Below are positions 1 to 12,094 of a DNA stretch of 64,000 nt, piece after piece (the stretch's first letter is position 1; every line of letters begins with the position of its first letter). Location of the stretch: NCBI GenBank assembly GCA_009829735.1, contig CM020619.1, positions 12,577,777 to 12,641,776 of the forward strand, in the 5' to 3' direction. A program made the translations under genes and the position numbers. The stretch is from Pyropia yezoensis (lineage: Eukaryota > Rhodophyta > Bangiophyceae > Bangiales > Bangiaceae). The notes under the pieces are model-generated. The model was not told the DNA's origin. It saw only the letters and a list, made by a program, of their open reading frames with translations, and did no database searches.

Positions 1-391
1 CCCCCTGCATTTGGGTCCATATTCCCTAAGTTTGGGATAGTTAGCTTAGTAGTAAATCCAACTTGGATTTGAGGGTTTTTCGGCATTTATCGTCTTGAAT
101 TTTCGTGTGGCCCGGTGGGCAGGTGCTGGGGTGGGAGATTCTGAGTGGCGAGATTCTGAGGGGACCCTGGGGGGATAAGGGGAGGAACAGCGGGGCTTGG
201 CCCTGCTTCCCCGTGCCGACCAAGAAACTGTTGGACCACACACCATCTTCTTGTTTGTCAGTGGGGGGATTGCCCCACAACAGGGACAGAGTGTGTGCGA
301 CTTGCACTTCTTCCGGTTCCCCCGACACAAGAGGCAGCCCTTGCGCACCGCCCCAACTTGGGTGTCGCGTGTGCGAGTGGTTTTTGCCACA
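1..391 (+). repeat. Family-B LTR, left part cut by the window edge
   Basis: This stretch matches, in the same orientation, the family-B LTR at 28,316-28,784 and is the reverse of the one at 31,045-31,513. It ends in TGCCACA, the conserved 3' terminus of that family. About 75 bp of the 469-bp LTR lie before the window. No primer-binding site follows the end, so it is a solo LTR or a 3' LTR. It is a non-coding fossil. Confidence 0.85.
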
Positions 392-1925
392 ACGGCGGCG
401 GCGCGCGGAAGGGCCGTCGCCGAGGATGCCGAGGCGGCGACTGCCGCTACCAAAGTGGCAGATGCGGCGCCGCCAACCGCACCAATACCAGCCCCGACAG
501 CAACAGACCCGTCACGGGCAGCAGCGGGGGCAGAGCCCGCACCGACAGCCGCACCGACGAAGCCTCCACCCGCACCGACGCACGAACCAGCGGCACCGCC
601 CACCGCACCACACGCACCACGGCCGCCCACAACTGCGCCAGGGGGAGCAGTCGGCACCCCCCCCCCACCAGCGACACCGGACAGCGGGGGAGTGCCAGCC
701 GCACCACGGCCACCACGGCCGACAGCCGCACCAGCCCCAGCAGGACCAGCACCACCTCCCTCACCGGCAGCACCCCCCGCCGCACAACCCGCACAATGGG
801 CACGATCAGCACCGCGGGGGGGAGCATTCGGCCTCCCCCCCGACGCCAGAACAGGCGCCCAGGAGGCAGCAGCCGCACCGCCACCCCCCCGACCAGCAAC
901 ACGAACAGCACGCCCAGAGGGACCAGCAGCAGCACCCACCCTCAGGGAAGAACAACCCAAAGCAGCCCCCCCCGGCACAAAAGCAGCAGCACCCACGCTA
1001 GCACCACCAGGGGACGCGCAGGACCCGCCAGAGACCGCCCCACCCACCGCCGCACGCGCACCGACCGCCAAGGAAGCGCCGCCGCCGCCCGCCGCCAGCC
1101 GCCCGCCAACCGCACCCACAGACCCCGCAGGGGCACCGCCAGACGCCACCACAGGGACAGGGACCGCCGGAGAGGGGGAAGAGGGGGGAGCAGGGGGAAC
1201 AGACAAAGAAGGAGCAGAAAGAGACGGACGCAAAGGCTCAAACGCAGACCCAGAGCCCGAACCCGAGCCGCCCACCGCGGCCGCGATCCCACAAAACGAA
1301 GAGGAGGGTGGGAAAAATCCAGCGCACCCACCGCTGTCACTTGAGCACCCCGGGGTCGCCCCCGGGGTGCCGCAAAACACCTGCGCTTCACCCCCCGCCA
1401 GGGTGCAAGCGCCGCCGCACAACGAACGCAACACAGAACCGTTAAGCACAAGATCTGGGCCAATATAACCCCCTGTGATCCCACCGGCCGGTATCTGGCT
1501 TCTCGCCCGCGAGGCTGACGGTGGTTTACAACTGGCGGTCGGCGGCGCACCCAGGCGGACGATCGGCCGGGCCGTCCTGTGACGGCGCCGGCTAGGCGGC
1601 AGCAGCTGCCGGCAGGTACGGTGGCGCCTGCTCCTCCCCCCTCCTCGTCCCCTACCGGCCGCTCGCGCGCTTTCCCGCCACCATCCCTTCCCCCGCCCCT
1701 GCCGACTGCCTGAAGCGGCGCCGCTTGCGGCAGCGGGATGGGCCCCTGGCAGACTCGTCCCCGTGGGCGGGCCGTTTATTTGGCGGGACGCTCGGCGCGG
1801 CTGTCGACTCGGGCGCCGGCCACAGGCGCCTTCATAGGCGGCCGCGCGGGCTCTCCCTCCGGGCACTCAGTGCCTGGTAGCGTCCGTCGTTTTGCCCCGC
1901 GTGCGAGGCCAGCCGACGGCTACCC
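392..1925. other. Low-complexity GC-rich stretch, no firm gene
   Basis: From 392 to about 1,480 the sequence is a degenerate run of CAC/CCG/GCC-like triplets that is open in several frames on both strands, giving Pro/Ala/Thr- or Gly/Ala-rich conceptual peptides with no domain. From 1,480 to 1,925 it is ordinary GC-rich sequence leading into the DIRS-like remnant. It could be the 5' part of that element or simple-sequence spacer. I see no splice-site pattern or conserved motif. Confidence 0.5.
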
Positions 1926-4182
1926 GTGCTTGCCACGTGGTCCGCGCAGACTGCGCGTTTGTACGTGCTTAGTATGGGTGACACCCCGCCGCGAGGCGCT
2001 ACTCCTCCCGTCGGGGCTGCTTCCGCAGCCGAGCTCGCCGAGCTTCGCGCCGAGATCGCCGCGCTCACGGGTGCCTTCGCTGCATCCCAGTTGCCGGCCG
2101 GCGGCGACAGGGGCCATGTCCCCGAGGCGCAGCCGTCGGCTATTGGGTCGGCCGGTCGACCCGCTGCCGCCGACGCCCCGCCTCCCCGCGGGATGGATCG
2201 GGCGGCAGGTCGACTTGCTGCGCAGCGAGACCCGCTGGCTGACGGCGCCGGGCGGGGGGGGGTCGGCAGCGCTGTCGACCCCATTGTTTTGTCCTACGTT
2301 ACGGACGTGGACTCCGACGGCGGGCCCGTCTACACAGGCGGCGGTCGGGGCGGGGATGAGTACGCCGGGCACCCCGACGGCCTCGACTTCCCCGAGATCC
2401 CCAGGCCGGACGACTTCTTGTCCGCCCTCGGGATGCCCAAGCGGATCCGCCGGCCCAACGAACTGCCGGTCCCGTTCGCGCCGGCGGACGTCGAGCACGT
2501 CTTCAACTTCCCCACGTCGGACCAGGACTACGAGGAGGCCAACGCTACGTACGTCGCCGCCACCGAGGCGCAAGGCATCGCAAACCAGGCTAGCTCCCTC
2601 TACCACCAGCGCCACTCCCTCACGCAGAGTACGTTGGAGGCTCGGCTCGCCTGGCTCGCCGTCGCCACCCGTGTGCACAACCGCATCACCTCGGCCAGGT
2701 ACGACTACCTTGTCGCCAGTAAGAACGATCCGGGGCTCGTCGAGCTCTACCTCGCGACGGACGCCGTGCCCCGCAACCGTGGGCGCGGCCCCGGGTGGCA
2801 ACGCGTTCTCAACGCCGTTGCCGTCGACCAGACGCGCGTCTTCACCAAGCGCGCTGCCGAGGTGCGGCCCGATGCACCCAAGCGCCGCCAGAGACGGCAG
2901 CCGGGCAGCCGACCGGGCGCTCAGGGCGGTGGCGGCAGCGTCGGCGGCGGCGGCGGAGGCGGCGGCAGCGGCGGCGGGAGGCGCAAGCAGGGTGGCGATG
3001 GCGGCGGCGGCGGCGGCGGAGGCGGCAGCAAGAGAGGCGGCGGCACGGGCGGAGGCGGAAACAGTGCTGGCGGAGACGCCGGGAAGTCTGGCGCGGGTGG
3101 TGGAGGCGGCCAAGGCGGAGGCGGCCGCAAGGGCGGCAGAGCAGCTGCAGCGTCCTCCGCCGACAAGGGCACCACCGCCAACGCCTAAGTTGGCTGGGCA
3201 GGGGCCGAACTTTCGGCCTGCCGTCCGGGCAAAGTGCCCGCCCGGGCGGCGCCCACACCAAGGGCATTTCAAGGCGTGGCGCGCGCTGGGCGCCTCCACA
3301 TGGGTGATCAGAACCATCCTCGAGGGTGCCCAGATCCCATGGACGCGGCGTCCCGCGTTCCATCGGATGCGCCCCTACCCGGTGGCCCCGAAGGACCAGG
3401 CCTTTGCCCTGGCGGACATGGAGCGCTGCGTGCGCCTGGGCTACTGGGAGGATCTACACGGCGCGGACAGGCAGACGCCGGTCGTCTTTGTGAACGGCTT
3501 CGTGACCTGGTCTGCGAGGAAGCAGCGCTTCGTCATTTACGCCCGCTACCAGAACAGGGTGATCGACGACCGGCGCTTTACGTACGAGGGGCTCATGGAC
3601 CTGGCGCCCCAGCTACGGGCGGGCGACCACCTGATCAGCTGGGACGTGAAGGACGCCTATCACCACGTCCCTCTGCGCAAGGCGGACCAGACCTACTTCG
3701 CCTTTCAGTGCATGGGGCGCGTCTTCAAGTGCCTGACGATGCCGTTCGGGCTCAAGCTGGCCCCTTACGTGTGGACCAAGCTGTGCCGCCCCATCGTGCA
3801 GGCGTTGCGCGGGGAGGGCTTCCGCATCATCGCGTACGTGGAAAACTTTGGGGGGGGCGTCCCCACCCGACGGAGGCGGGGGGCGACCAAGGCGGAGGCG
3901 GCGGCCGCTGGCAGACGTGTGAAGCAGTTGTTCCAGTTTCTCGGGCTCTACCTCCACCCCTCGAAAGGGGAGTGGGAGGGATCCAGCTGCCTGCCCCTCC
4001 TTGGGTTTTTGAAGGACACGGAGCGGCGTCTGTTCCTGCTGCGCCCCGACCGCACGGCCAAGGTTAAGGGGATGGCCGGCAGGTTGCTCGCGGGGGCCAA
4101 GACGCACCGACGCTGGGTACGTCACTCGGCGCTGCGCAGCTTTTGCGGCACGGCAGTATCGACCCACCTGGCAGTGCCGTAG
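1926..4182 (+). mobile_element. DIRS-like retrotransposon remnant (gag-like ORF plus reverse transcriptase)
   Basis: Two overlapping frames are visible. The first, 1,926-3,188 (a better Met lies at 1,974), has a short coiled-coil-like N-terminus, a globular middle and a very Gly-rich, basic tail, as expected of a gag-like protein. The second runs from about 3,187 to 4,182 and carries a reverse-transcriptase core whose spacing and motifs resemble the DIRS/Ngaro lineage rather than the Ty3/gypsy elements further right. No tyrosine recombinase, methyltransferase domain or inverted termini are visible, so the element is partial and treated as broken. Age cannot be judged without a second terminus. 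Confidence 0.7.
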
Positions 4183-4641
4183 GCACGCTACCGACTACGC
4201 TCGCTATATACGGCGATGCGGGATCACCACGACAGCCGCAGCAACCGTGTCCGTCTGGGTCGGCAGGCGATAACGGACCTGCTGTGGCGGCAACCGCACA
4301 GCGTGTGGGAACGACGAGCATGGGCTTCAAAAACCCATGTGGGTCTGCCCAAGCTTGATCAGGTGTCACATGCACTCGTGGAGGCCCACAGCGGGCTCCA
4401 AAACTCCGTGAAGCACGAAAACAGCGTTGTTGAGTTATAGCAATGACTGAGTCAATGCACGTCCTATTTTGAGGTACGAAGGGGATAGCCCGCATTTAGA
4501 CCAAGAATTTCATGTGTACATGTCATGAGCTGAGACCAAGTTACGACGTGCTTATGAGTGACTTTGTTTTTCTATATGAAAAAAGGGCGGGTTTACCATA
4601 AGATAATAAAGGGTTCAGGCGCATTAGAGCGAGTTGAGAAC
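4183..4641. other. Spacer after the DIRS-like remnant
   Basis: I see no coding signal. Base composition drops from about 4,435 onward relative to the flanking elements. The last 30 bases resemble a decayed first copy of the following minisatellite. Confidence 0.5.
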
Positions 4642-5056
4642 GGGTTAAGGCGCATTAGGGAGCATTAGGGTGAGATAAGAAAGGGTTAAGGCGCATAAGG
4701 GAGCATTAGGGCGAGATAAGAAAGGGTTAAGGCCCATTAGGGAGCATTAGGGCGAGATAAGAAAGGGTTAAGGCGCATTAGGGAGCATTAGGGTGAGATA
4801 AGAAAGGGTTAAGGCGCATTAGGGAGCATTAGGGCGAGATAAGAAAGGGTTAAGGCGCATTAGGGAGCATTAGGGTGAGATAAGAAAGGGTTAAGGCGCA
4901 TTAGGGAGCATTAGGGTGAGATAAGAAAGGGTTAAGGCGCATTAGGGAGCATTAGGGTGAGATAAGAAAGGGTTAAGGCGCATTAGGGCGCATTAGGGTG
5001 AGATAAGAAAGGGTTCAGGCGCATTGGCGAGCATTAGGGTGAGATAAGAAAGGGTT
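4642..5056 (+). repeat. 41-bp minisatellite, about 10 copies
   Basis: A 41-bp unit beginning GGGTTAAGG and containing two ATTAGGG heptamers recurs head-to-tail at 4,642, 4,683, 4,724, 4,765, 4,806, 4,847, 4,888, 4,929, 4,970 and 5,011, with decay from 5,052. Most copies differ by only one or two bases (GCATTAGGG/GCATAAGG, GTGAG/GCGAG). The units abut without spacers, so this is a tandem satellite and not a CRISPR array. The TTAGGG core is telomere-like, but the unit as a whole is not a telomeric repeat. Confidence 0.95.
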
Positions 5057-5404
5057 AAGGTTCATTTTAGTCGGTTAAGGCCAAAGAGGGCAGACTTAAG
5101 GTCGATAAAGGGGTCGTGTAAGAGGTTCATCTTCAACTTTAACGTGATTAAGTAGCTTTAGGGATCGTCAGGCGGTGGTTTCCGGTCGTTGAGGCCACTT
5201 AAGACGGTTGAAGCGTCTTTTTGATGGACTCAGGCCCCTCCAAGGAGTTGTATGGCCGGATTAAGGTCGATGTCTCGCTCCGGGGGAAAACACCCGTGCT
5301 CTCTACGTCTGTGAGGCTCCCTGGGGCCGTAGGCCAAGACCTGTGGCCGTGCTTGTCCGGTGCCGAGTCCGCCAGGGGGGGCTTTATCGTGACGCGTATG
5401 CGCC
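5057..5404. other. Spacer between direct and inverted minisatellite blocks
   Basis: I find no gene. A 66-codon open frame at 5,221-5,421 has no recognisable domain and is more likely chance. The spacer separates satellite copies lying in opposite orientations, so the whole 4.6-5.5 kb region forms a large imperfect inverted repeat. Confidence 0.5.
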
Positions 5405-5541
5405 CTAACACCTCGCCTTAACCCATTTCTTACCTTACCCTAACGGGTCTTAACCCTTTCTTATCTCGCCCTAATGCTCCCTAATGCGCCTTAACCCTTT
5501 CTTATCTCGCCCTAGTGCGCCTTAACCCTTTCTTATCTCCG
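5405..5541 (-). repeat. Inverted copies of the 41-bp minisatellite
   Basis: Reverse-complement copies of the 41-bp unit are visible as runs of CTTAACCCTTTCTTATCTCG followed by CCCTAATGC blocks, ending near 5,540. They are shorter and less regular than the direct block at 4,642-5,056, suggesting inversion or fold-back duplication followed by decay. Confidence 0.85.
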
Positions 5542-5591
5542 CCCGTGGAGACCTTCCCCCTGGTGACCCATTTGAACGAGAAAATCTTGTC

Positions 5592-5643
5592 GGCTCCCCA
5601 TTGGTCCGTTTCGTGCCGGCACCAAAGGGACCAATGAGGAGCC
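5592..5643. repeat. Imperfect palindrome, two 26-bp arms
   Basis: The 26-base arm at 5,592-5,617 is followed immediately by its near-exact reverse complement at 5,618-5,643 (about 23 of 26 positions pair). Weaker complementarity continues outward. It may be the centre of a MITE or fold-back element, or just a hairpin. No target duplication was found. Confidence 0.6.
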
Positions 5644-6084
5644 CGGAAACTTTGGTGACCCGCTTTCTTGTTCAGATGTGCCGTCAGGGTCCATTCTTCA
5701 TGGGCGGACCGACATGCTCTCACGGCTAAGTCGGTCCTCAGGCAGCCCCCTCTTAGAGGGGTCTTCTGGGGGGTTGAAGGACGAACAAGTGCTACCTCCC
5801 CCCCCCCCCCGGTGGCGAGGGTGTACCGACGGGTTCACGGGTAACATTTAAACCCTTCCTCCCTATGTCGAATTTATTTATAAAAATGCGAGGTCTGAGA
5901 CTTGTGTAGACATGGTGTGTGGTGTCTCTCTCTCCCCCCCCCCCACCCTCCTTCCCCTTCTTCCTCCCCCGACTTGGGAGGAAACGGGAGAAGGGGGCGG
6001 AGGCAAGGGGCACATAGTGCCTTTTGTCCACGCGGGACGGGGATTGTTGACATGGACGGATGGTGTGAAGCCGAAGGGCAGTCA
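5644..6084. other. Spacer left of C-old
   Basis: No supported gene. It includes short C-homopolymers (around 5,800 and 5,935) and a small AT-richer patch near 5,870-5,900. The gag-like similarity of the next element begins at about 6,085. Confidence 0.5.
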
Positions 6085-9000
6085 CGCCGAAGTGGCGCCA
6101 AGTCTTGCAACTCGGGAACCCGAGGTGCCGACGCCGGAAGTACCAGTTTCAGTGGTACAAGCCACGACAGCGCAGTGTACAGCGAGCTTACTGAAGCGGA
6201 TGGAGTCCGATGAGTTTACTCACAAACTGGCCGAGCGACAGGATATCCAGGACGCTGACACAGAGAAGGTCAAGGAAGTCTTCCGGTCGGTGCTGACTCC
6301 GGAACGGTATTGTTTGGAGGACCAATCCACTACCGTATCGGAAACGATGCGTACTACCTGGCATCAAGCGATCCGCTCTATGCAGACCCTGATGAAGCGA
6401 TTCCCTATGTTCGGGGGCCCTAACGGACTCGGGCGCCCGAGGCAGGCCACAGGACGTTTGGAGCCAAACCGACGCGGACGCCCGGGACAGCCGGTACTTC
6501 CGGATGTATGTTGTGCGGAGACCCCCAACACTGGGTGTCCTCATGCCCGTTCATCCCGGAGGAGTCTCGACGGGCAGCGGCGCAACGCAAGGAATCTATT
6601 GGGCGATATCTCGGTCAGAGCACCGGCACCAGGTAGGCAGCAAGCTCCAGGAGGAGTACTGGCAGTCGAGGAGGCACCTCCTCTCCCGGATATCCCGGAA
6701 GACAGTACCCGGCCAATCACGGGACACGAGTAAGAGGAAGGACGACACGGGGTCGCTGGGGCAACCCGAGCAGGCCACCCCGGACTGCCGCGGGGAAAGC
6801 CCAACTGAGACCGCGGTTGAGCCGACGCCGCATCAACCCTTGGGTACACCTTCCGGCCCCGACGACACGGCGTCAGGGGAATGATGACCAACCTCCAAGA
6901 AAGGGAGGCGAGGACGGGAAGCCCCGTCACGTAGAACCAGACAAGGGCCCTGTCCTAGATGCCCGAGCTACACCGGATATCGGTGTAGGACATGTGCTGT
7001 TTACCTTGGAGAACTTCAAGGTATCAGCCACACTGGGGGTTGACCCCCAGTCGACCCGATCGTATTACCCTGTACTGGATACAGGGGCTGTGCCGAACCG
7101 TATCCGGAAGGATACCCTCCCGGACAAGTGGCTCCCGCGAGTCAGAGTGACTCGGGGACCCACGATCAAGGATGCGAATGGTCGTCTCATCCGTACGACC
7201 GCAGCGATGTCGCTGCGGGTCACCATCGGGGAGCTCACCACGGAAGTCGACTTCCTGGTATGTGAGACCCTATCGGTGCCCTGAATCCTGGGGTGCACCT
7301 TCATCAACGTTCACGTGGATGCGATACGGCCGGGCCGGGGGACTGTTGAGCTACAAGAGGCCGACGGGACGAAGAGAGGGCAGACATCTACATTCAGGAA
7401 CCTGACGCTACAAGGGAGCCACGCTAGCGTGGCTGAGGTATACGCAAGCGTAGAGCCGAAGACATTTTGGCTGGCCAAGCGGACTTGCTTTGAGCCGTTA
7501 TCGGAGACAGTCCTCCCGGATAACTGTGACCTAACAGGCATCTGCAGAGTCCAGTGCATCCTACGGATCTACAAACACCATAAGTTGACAATGGCCAGCG
7601 GTATCGTAGACCTCCGAGCGGGGGGGTCATCACTGCTCGTGATGGCGAAATATCGCCGTAAGGTAGTCACCCTTCCGAAAGGGACTATCCTTGGGATCGC
7701 CTAGCTCTACGAAGGAGACATCCTCACTCCTGACGGGGAAGGTCAAGTAGAACCTCTTGAGGTACTGGCGGTCGCCGAGACCACCGAGCTGACGGGGAAG
7801 GTCAAGTGGAACCTCTTGAGGTACTGGCGGTCGCCGAGACCACCGAGCTGGAGGAACCCGACGCCGGGAAGCCTAATCAATCACCACCTCCGGCGGATAT
7901 TCCGCCAAAGGACGAAGAAGCCTTGAAGGCACTGGCCGAGGCTGACCTCGAGCACCTTCCCCCTTCGGTAGCCGAGGGGGTACGACGGATGCTAAGAAAG
8001 CATGACGTCATGTGGACCGGCGGGGCGCTGGGTACCATTGGGGCAACCCAACACCGTATAGACCTGGTACCAGGTGCACGAACAGCGCGGTTGCAACCGC
8101 ACCGCGCGGGACCTATGCAACGGGGGATCTCTGACGGAGAAGTGAAGAGGATGAGCGAAGCTGAGGTCATCCGACCTTCGATGTCGGAGTGGGGCGCCCC
8201 AGTCGTCATCGTATCGAAGAAGGATCAAACCCCTCGGTTTTGCATCGATTATCGACGCCTCAACTTGTTTACCGAGAAAGACTCATACCCTTCACCAAGC
8301 ATGGACGAGTGTATCGACTCCCTGGGGGAAGGCACAGTGCTTACCACTATCGACTGCAATGCCGGATACTGGCAGATCCCAGTTGCAGAAGAGGATGTCC
8401 CCAAGACAGCTTTCATCTGTCACAATGGAGTGTACGAGTTCCTAAGGATGCCCTTCGGATTGTCCAACGCCCCCGCCACATTCCAGAGGGCCATCGACAT
8501 TATACTGTCGGGAGTCAAGTGGCGTAACTTCCTGGTGTACTTGGACGATGTCATCGTCTTCTCACGTAAAATGGATGTCCATGTGCAGCATGTCGACGAG
8601 GTACTCACCCTCGTGCGGAACGCCGGCGTAACCCTGCATCTCAAGAAGTACGCCTTCTTCCAACAGACCGTCGAGTATCTGGGTCACCAGATCACGCCAG
8701 GTCAACTGGGAGTGCTCCAAACTAATACCCGGGCCCTCCGGGATGCGCGATAACCGACCACCCAGACACAGCTAAAAAGCTTCCTGGGGATATGCAACGT
8801 ACACCGACGGTTCGTCAAGGACTTCGCTCGTATATCCAAACCGTTAACGGTTCTGACGAGCAGCGCCTTGCCAAAGGTACTCCAACCTCCCTCACCTAGC
8901 GAGGGAGAGGCATTCGAGCTGCTCAAGCAAGCCCTGCTAGCCCCACCCGTGCTTGCGTTGCCGCATAGACGCGGGACCTTCGTCATCGACGTCGATGCCT

Positions 9001-9823
9001 GCGATACCCAAGTGGGATGCACTCTGCTACAGGGAGAGACAATCATCGCTACCGATAATGCTATCCCGGACCTACATCCGGTGGGGTACTTCAGCCGGAC
9101 ACTCAACCCGGCCGAGCGTAACCAAAGTGCCACCGAGCGCGAGTGCCTCGGAGTCATATGGGTAGTGCAACTGCTCCGGTCATACCTGAAAGGATCCAGG
9201 TTCAGCGTGAGGTCCGACCACGAACCTTTACGATGGCTGCTCAACCTTGGTGACAAGGATTCCGACAGCCATGGACGGCTAGCCCGGTGGAGGCTAAAGA
9301 TGGCCGAGCACGACTACCGGACCATGTATAAGGCCGGCGCTACCCATCATCGTGGAGACGCGCTGTCGCGACTCGATACACCAAGCGGGGATACCCGACA
9401 AGTGGACAAGGACGTCCCGGTGGTACCGGTTTGCATGATGGGTAATTCCATCGAAGGTATGGTTGACCATACCATGACACACCTGGCGTGCCCATTGACC
9501 CTCGCGGACTTCGGCGAGGCACAGGCCAATGCCGATGACTGTAAACGCCATCGCGCTAACCTCCTGGCAGGCACGGCCGGCATCATCTTCGAGAATGAGG
9601 ACGGACTCATATACCGGCGGGCACCCGCCGATGGACGACATCAAGTCGTGGTTCCCGTGGGCTTACGACAAGCCGCCATGAAACGAGAACACGAGAACTT
9701 TACAGCCGGACACCCGGGGGGCTCGCGCATGTTCGCAGCGATGCGACGGTTCTTCTACTGGCCTGCAATGGCTACTGGCCAGCAGTGGCCGTCAACGTAG
9801 TCGACCACTTGCGGGGATGCCAT

Positions 9824-10187
9824 TGTAGCACAATAGGAATCCGCTGCACGTCCACTCTCAGGGAACACTCACCACGGGGGATCGGCACCAACGTCACCGG
9901 GAGGCCAAGGTTGCTGTCCTTGGAGCGCAAGCCACGGTACCAAGATGGGAGCCCAAATGGGAGGGGTTTGTTGTTGTACCTTGGCCGGCGGTGGATTCGC
10001 CGCCGGCCCCCTCGTTATAAACCCTCGGAGACACTACTAACTACCCTCCACCCCAAGATGCAAGTCCCTCTGGTCATACGTATTTTATAGATACCGTGAC
10101 CAGTACGGACTCTCAAATTGAAAGTTAAGGGTTAGAAGTAGCCCCCCCTAATATTAGGGTCACAGTACGGCCAACCATATTGCTACA
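9824..10187 (-). repeat. Solo family-C LTR inserted in the integrase region of C-old
   Basis: The 364-bp sequence starts TGTAGCA and ends TGCTACA, the paired termini of family C, and is collinear with the LTRs at 12,095-12,456 and 27,504-27,864. Flanking pentamers GCCAT (9,819-9,823) and GCCGT (10,188-10,192) agree at four of five positions, consistent with a 5-bp target duplication. With no internal region next to it, it is a solo LTR left by recombination. Confidence 0.9.
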
Positions 10188-11353
10188 GCCGTCCGTGTGC
10201 ACGAAATCGTAGGAGTCTTCATAGGCGGGCATCCGCTATGAAACTATTCCCGCCCGACAGGCCCAATCAGCAAGTCGCTATCGAAATACTCGGGCCGTTT
10301 CCGATAACGGAAGAAGGGAACAGGTACATCCTAGTCATGTCGGACCGCTTTACTAAGCTGTCCCGAGCAGTCGCCATCCCGAATGACACGGCCTACACGA
10401 TCATGAACGCAGTGGTTGAACACTGGATCAGTGCTTACGGAGTAATGAAGCAACTCCTCTCCGATAGCGGAGCAAACCTGACGTGAGCATTCTGCACTAA
10501 GGTCATGGGCATGTTCTGGATCGAACCACGTCGGGCATCGGACTACCACCCGCAATCCAACGGGCAGGTGGAGCGGTCCAACCGCACCATCGTCAAGATG
10601 CTCCAATGCTATGTGGTGGAACACACGAACACGTGGGACAGGCTTCTGTCTGTATTGACCCTGGCATATACTGCCAGGCCCCACCGGAGCACCAGCATTG
10701 CTCCACTGGAGTGGGTCATGCCAATGGGCGTCGGTAACCTGAGGCTGCCCCCGGGCAGATGCACTCGGTATGAGATACGGAAGGGCCGACCGGCCGAATG
10801 GATCCACCTAGCTTGCTTGGCCAAGCTCTCGTGGATGATTTCGAAGCTCAAGGGTGCCCTTGACCGTACACAACATAGATACAAGAAGAACTTTGACGCC
10901 CGGCTACGGGTACGCAACGCAACCCTGGTAACAGGTGACTGGGGCTACATCAGACACCAGAAGTTCCGAGGGAACAAGCTTATGCAATCGGTCAAGGGAC
11001 CGTACCAGATCTTACGCAGAGATGATCACTCTGTCATCCTGCACTCCGATACGGAGATACAACGCATCAATCTCAATGATGTGGCACCTGCTCCGAAGCC
11101 GGAACAGCCTCAGCCGGTACTAGCTGGGTTGCTACATGAAGCTCTTACTACCCACCGGTCAGATGACCCGGTGGGACCAGATGGCATTCCATACCAAGTA
11201 GATTGCGTGGTCGGACACACCGACCCGGACCTACCAGGACTCTGGTACGTCAAGGTGATGTGGGTCGGATACGACTCACGCACCAGGCAACAGGCGGCGA
11301 ATATACCCCGCCAACTGCTCATGCCATACCTGAGGCGACGATGCCTACTGTAA

Positions 11354-11749
11354 CAACCCATTCGACACCGACTTCGGCTGTTGGGGGGTGAGGCTTATGC
11401 CTACTAAGTAGGGTGTCACATGGATTCGGCAAGACTTAGGTTCACTAAGTTGGAGCGGACTTAGGCAAACTAAGTAAGCTACTGACTTTTACGAATATTT
11501 TCTGAAGGAGATGACTAACTCCGATAATTTGAAAGTAACCTGAGGCTTACACCAAGGTAAACCTTCATCCATGGGGCAAGTGACGGACCAAGGAAGGTTG
11601 ACCTTCATGAGTATTAACCAACCAGGATGGGTTGGGGGGCGCGGGAAAGAACCGAAGCAGTCCACGGCTAAGTCAGACGGGGTACTCCCCAATGGCAGGC
11701 ATCGGTAACATGCAAACGCCCGAGCGGGGGATGAGTTTATACTCACTAC
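11354..11749. other. 3' non-coding region between pol and the antisense ORF of C-old
   Basis: This region carries an AAGTAGG/CTTAGG-type motif repeated several times (about 11,405-11,485), matching the corresponding region of C-young at 20,740-20,900. No gene. Two convergent reading frames (pol on +, antisense ORF on -) end on either side of it. Confidence 0.6.
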
Positions 11750-12094
11750 TACCCGGCCACCATCAGGGTCGCCGGGTCCCTCTCCCTCACGAATAATAGC
11801 ACTCCTCTGTGGGTAGACCCACTGCCTGAGGGAGGCCACTCGCGCGTAAGCGCGTACACCTCCATGCTCCACCGGTTGGCAATCTCACGACGGTCAATCA
11901 CCCGAGTTACCTCGGTGCATAGCTGGACGAGGGTGCCGCGGCCAGCCTCCACGTCCGCCAGAGCGGACTGGAGGCGGTCCAGCACGCCACCGAAGCAACG
12001 CGCGGACCCAACCAGCGCAGCACCTGGAAGGATATCCCCCCAGCTAATAGAGAGACCCTCCCGCATCGCGCGGGCAATGAGGGCGTCAACGCCC

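Larger units (their letters stand above)
6085..12094 (+). mobile_element. C-old: degraded Ty3/gypsy retrotransposon, left part (gag-pol and tail of the antisense ORF)
   Basis: Sequence similar to the gag and pol of C-young, read on +: gag-like up to about 6,800, then protease, reverse transcriptase, RNase H, integrase and a chromodomain-like tail ending at 11,353. The 3' region that follows, and the end of an antisense ORF at about 11,750-12,094, also match C-young in order and orientation. The coding region is broken in several places (on the order of ten), so this is a fossil clearly older than C-young. A 5' LTR is not recognisable. Two younger insertions interrupt it: a solo LTR at 9,824-10,187 and C-young at 12,095. 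Its right part resumes at 27,865. Confidence 0.85.

Noticed and set aside
46-1866. A 606-codon open frame on - and several + frames over the same bases
   Set aside because: The region is simple-sequence GC-rich DNA, so all frames stay open by chance; no domain, and composition is monotonous Gly/Ala or Pro/Ala.
4642-5056. CRISPR-like array
   Set aside because: Units abut without spacers and the setting is eukaryotic; this is a tandem minisatellite.
5221-5421. A 66-codon + frame in the satellite spacer
   Set aside because: Short, without domain or codon pattern, and overlapped by an equally long - frame.
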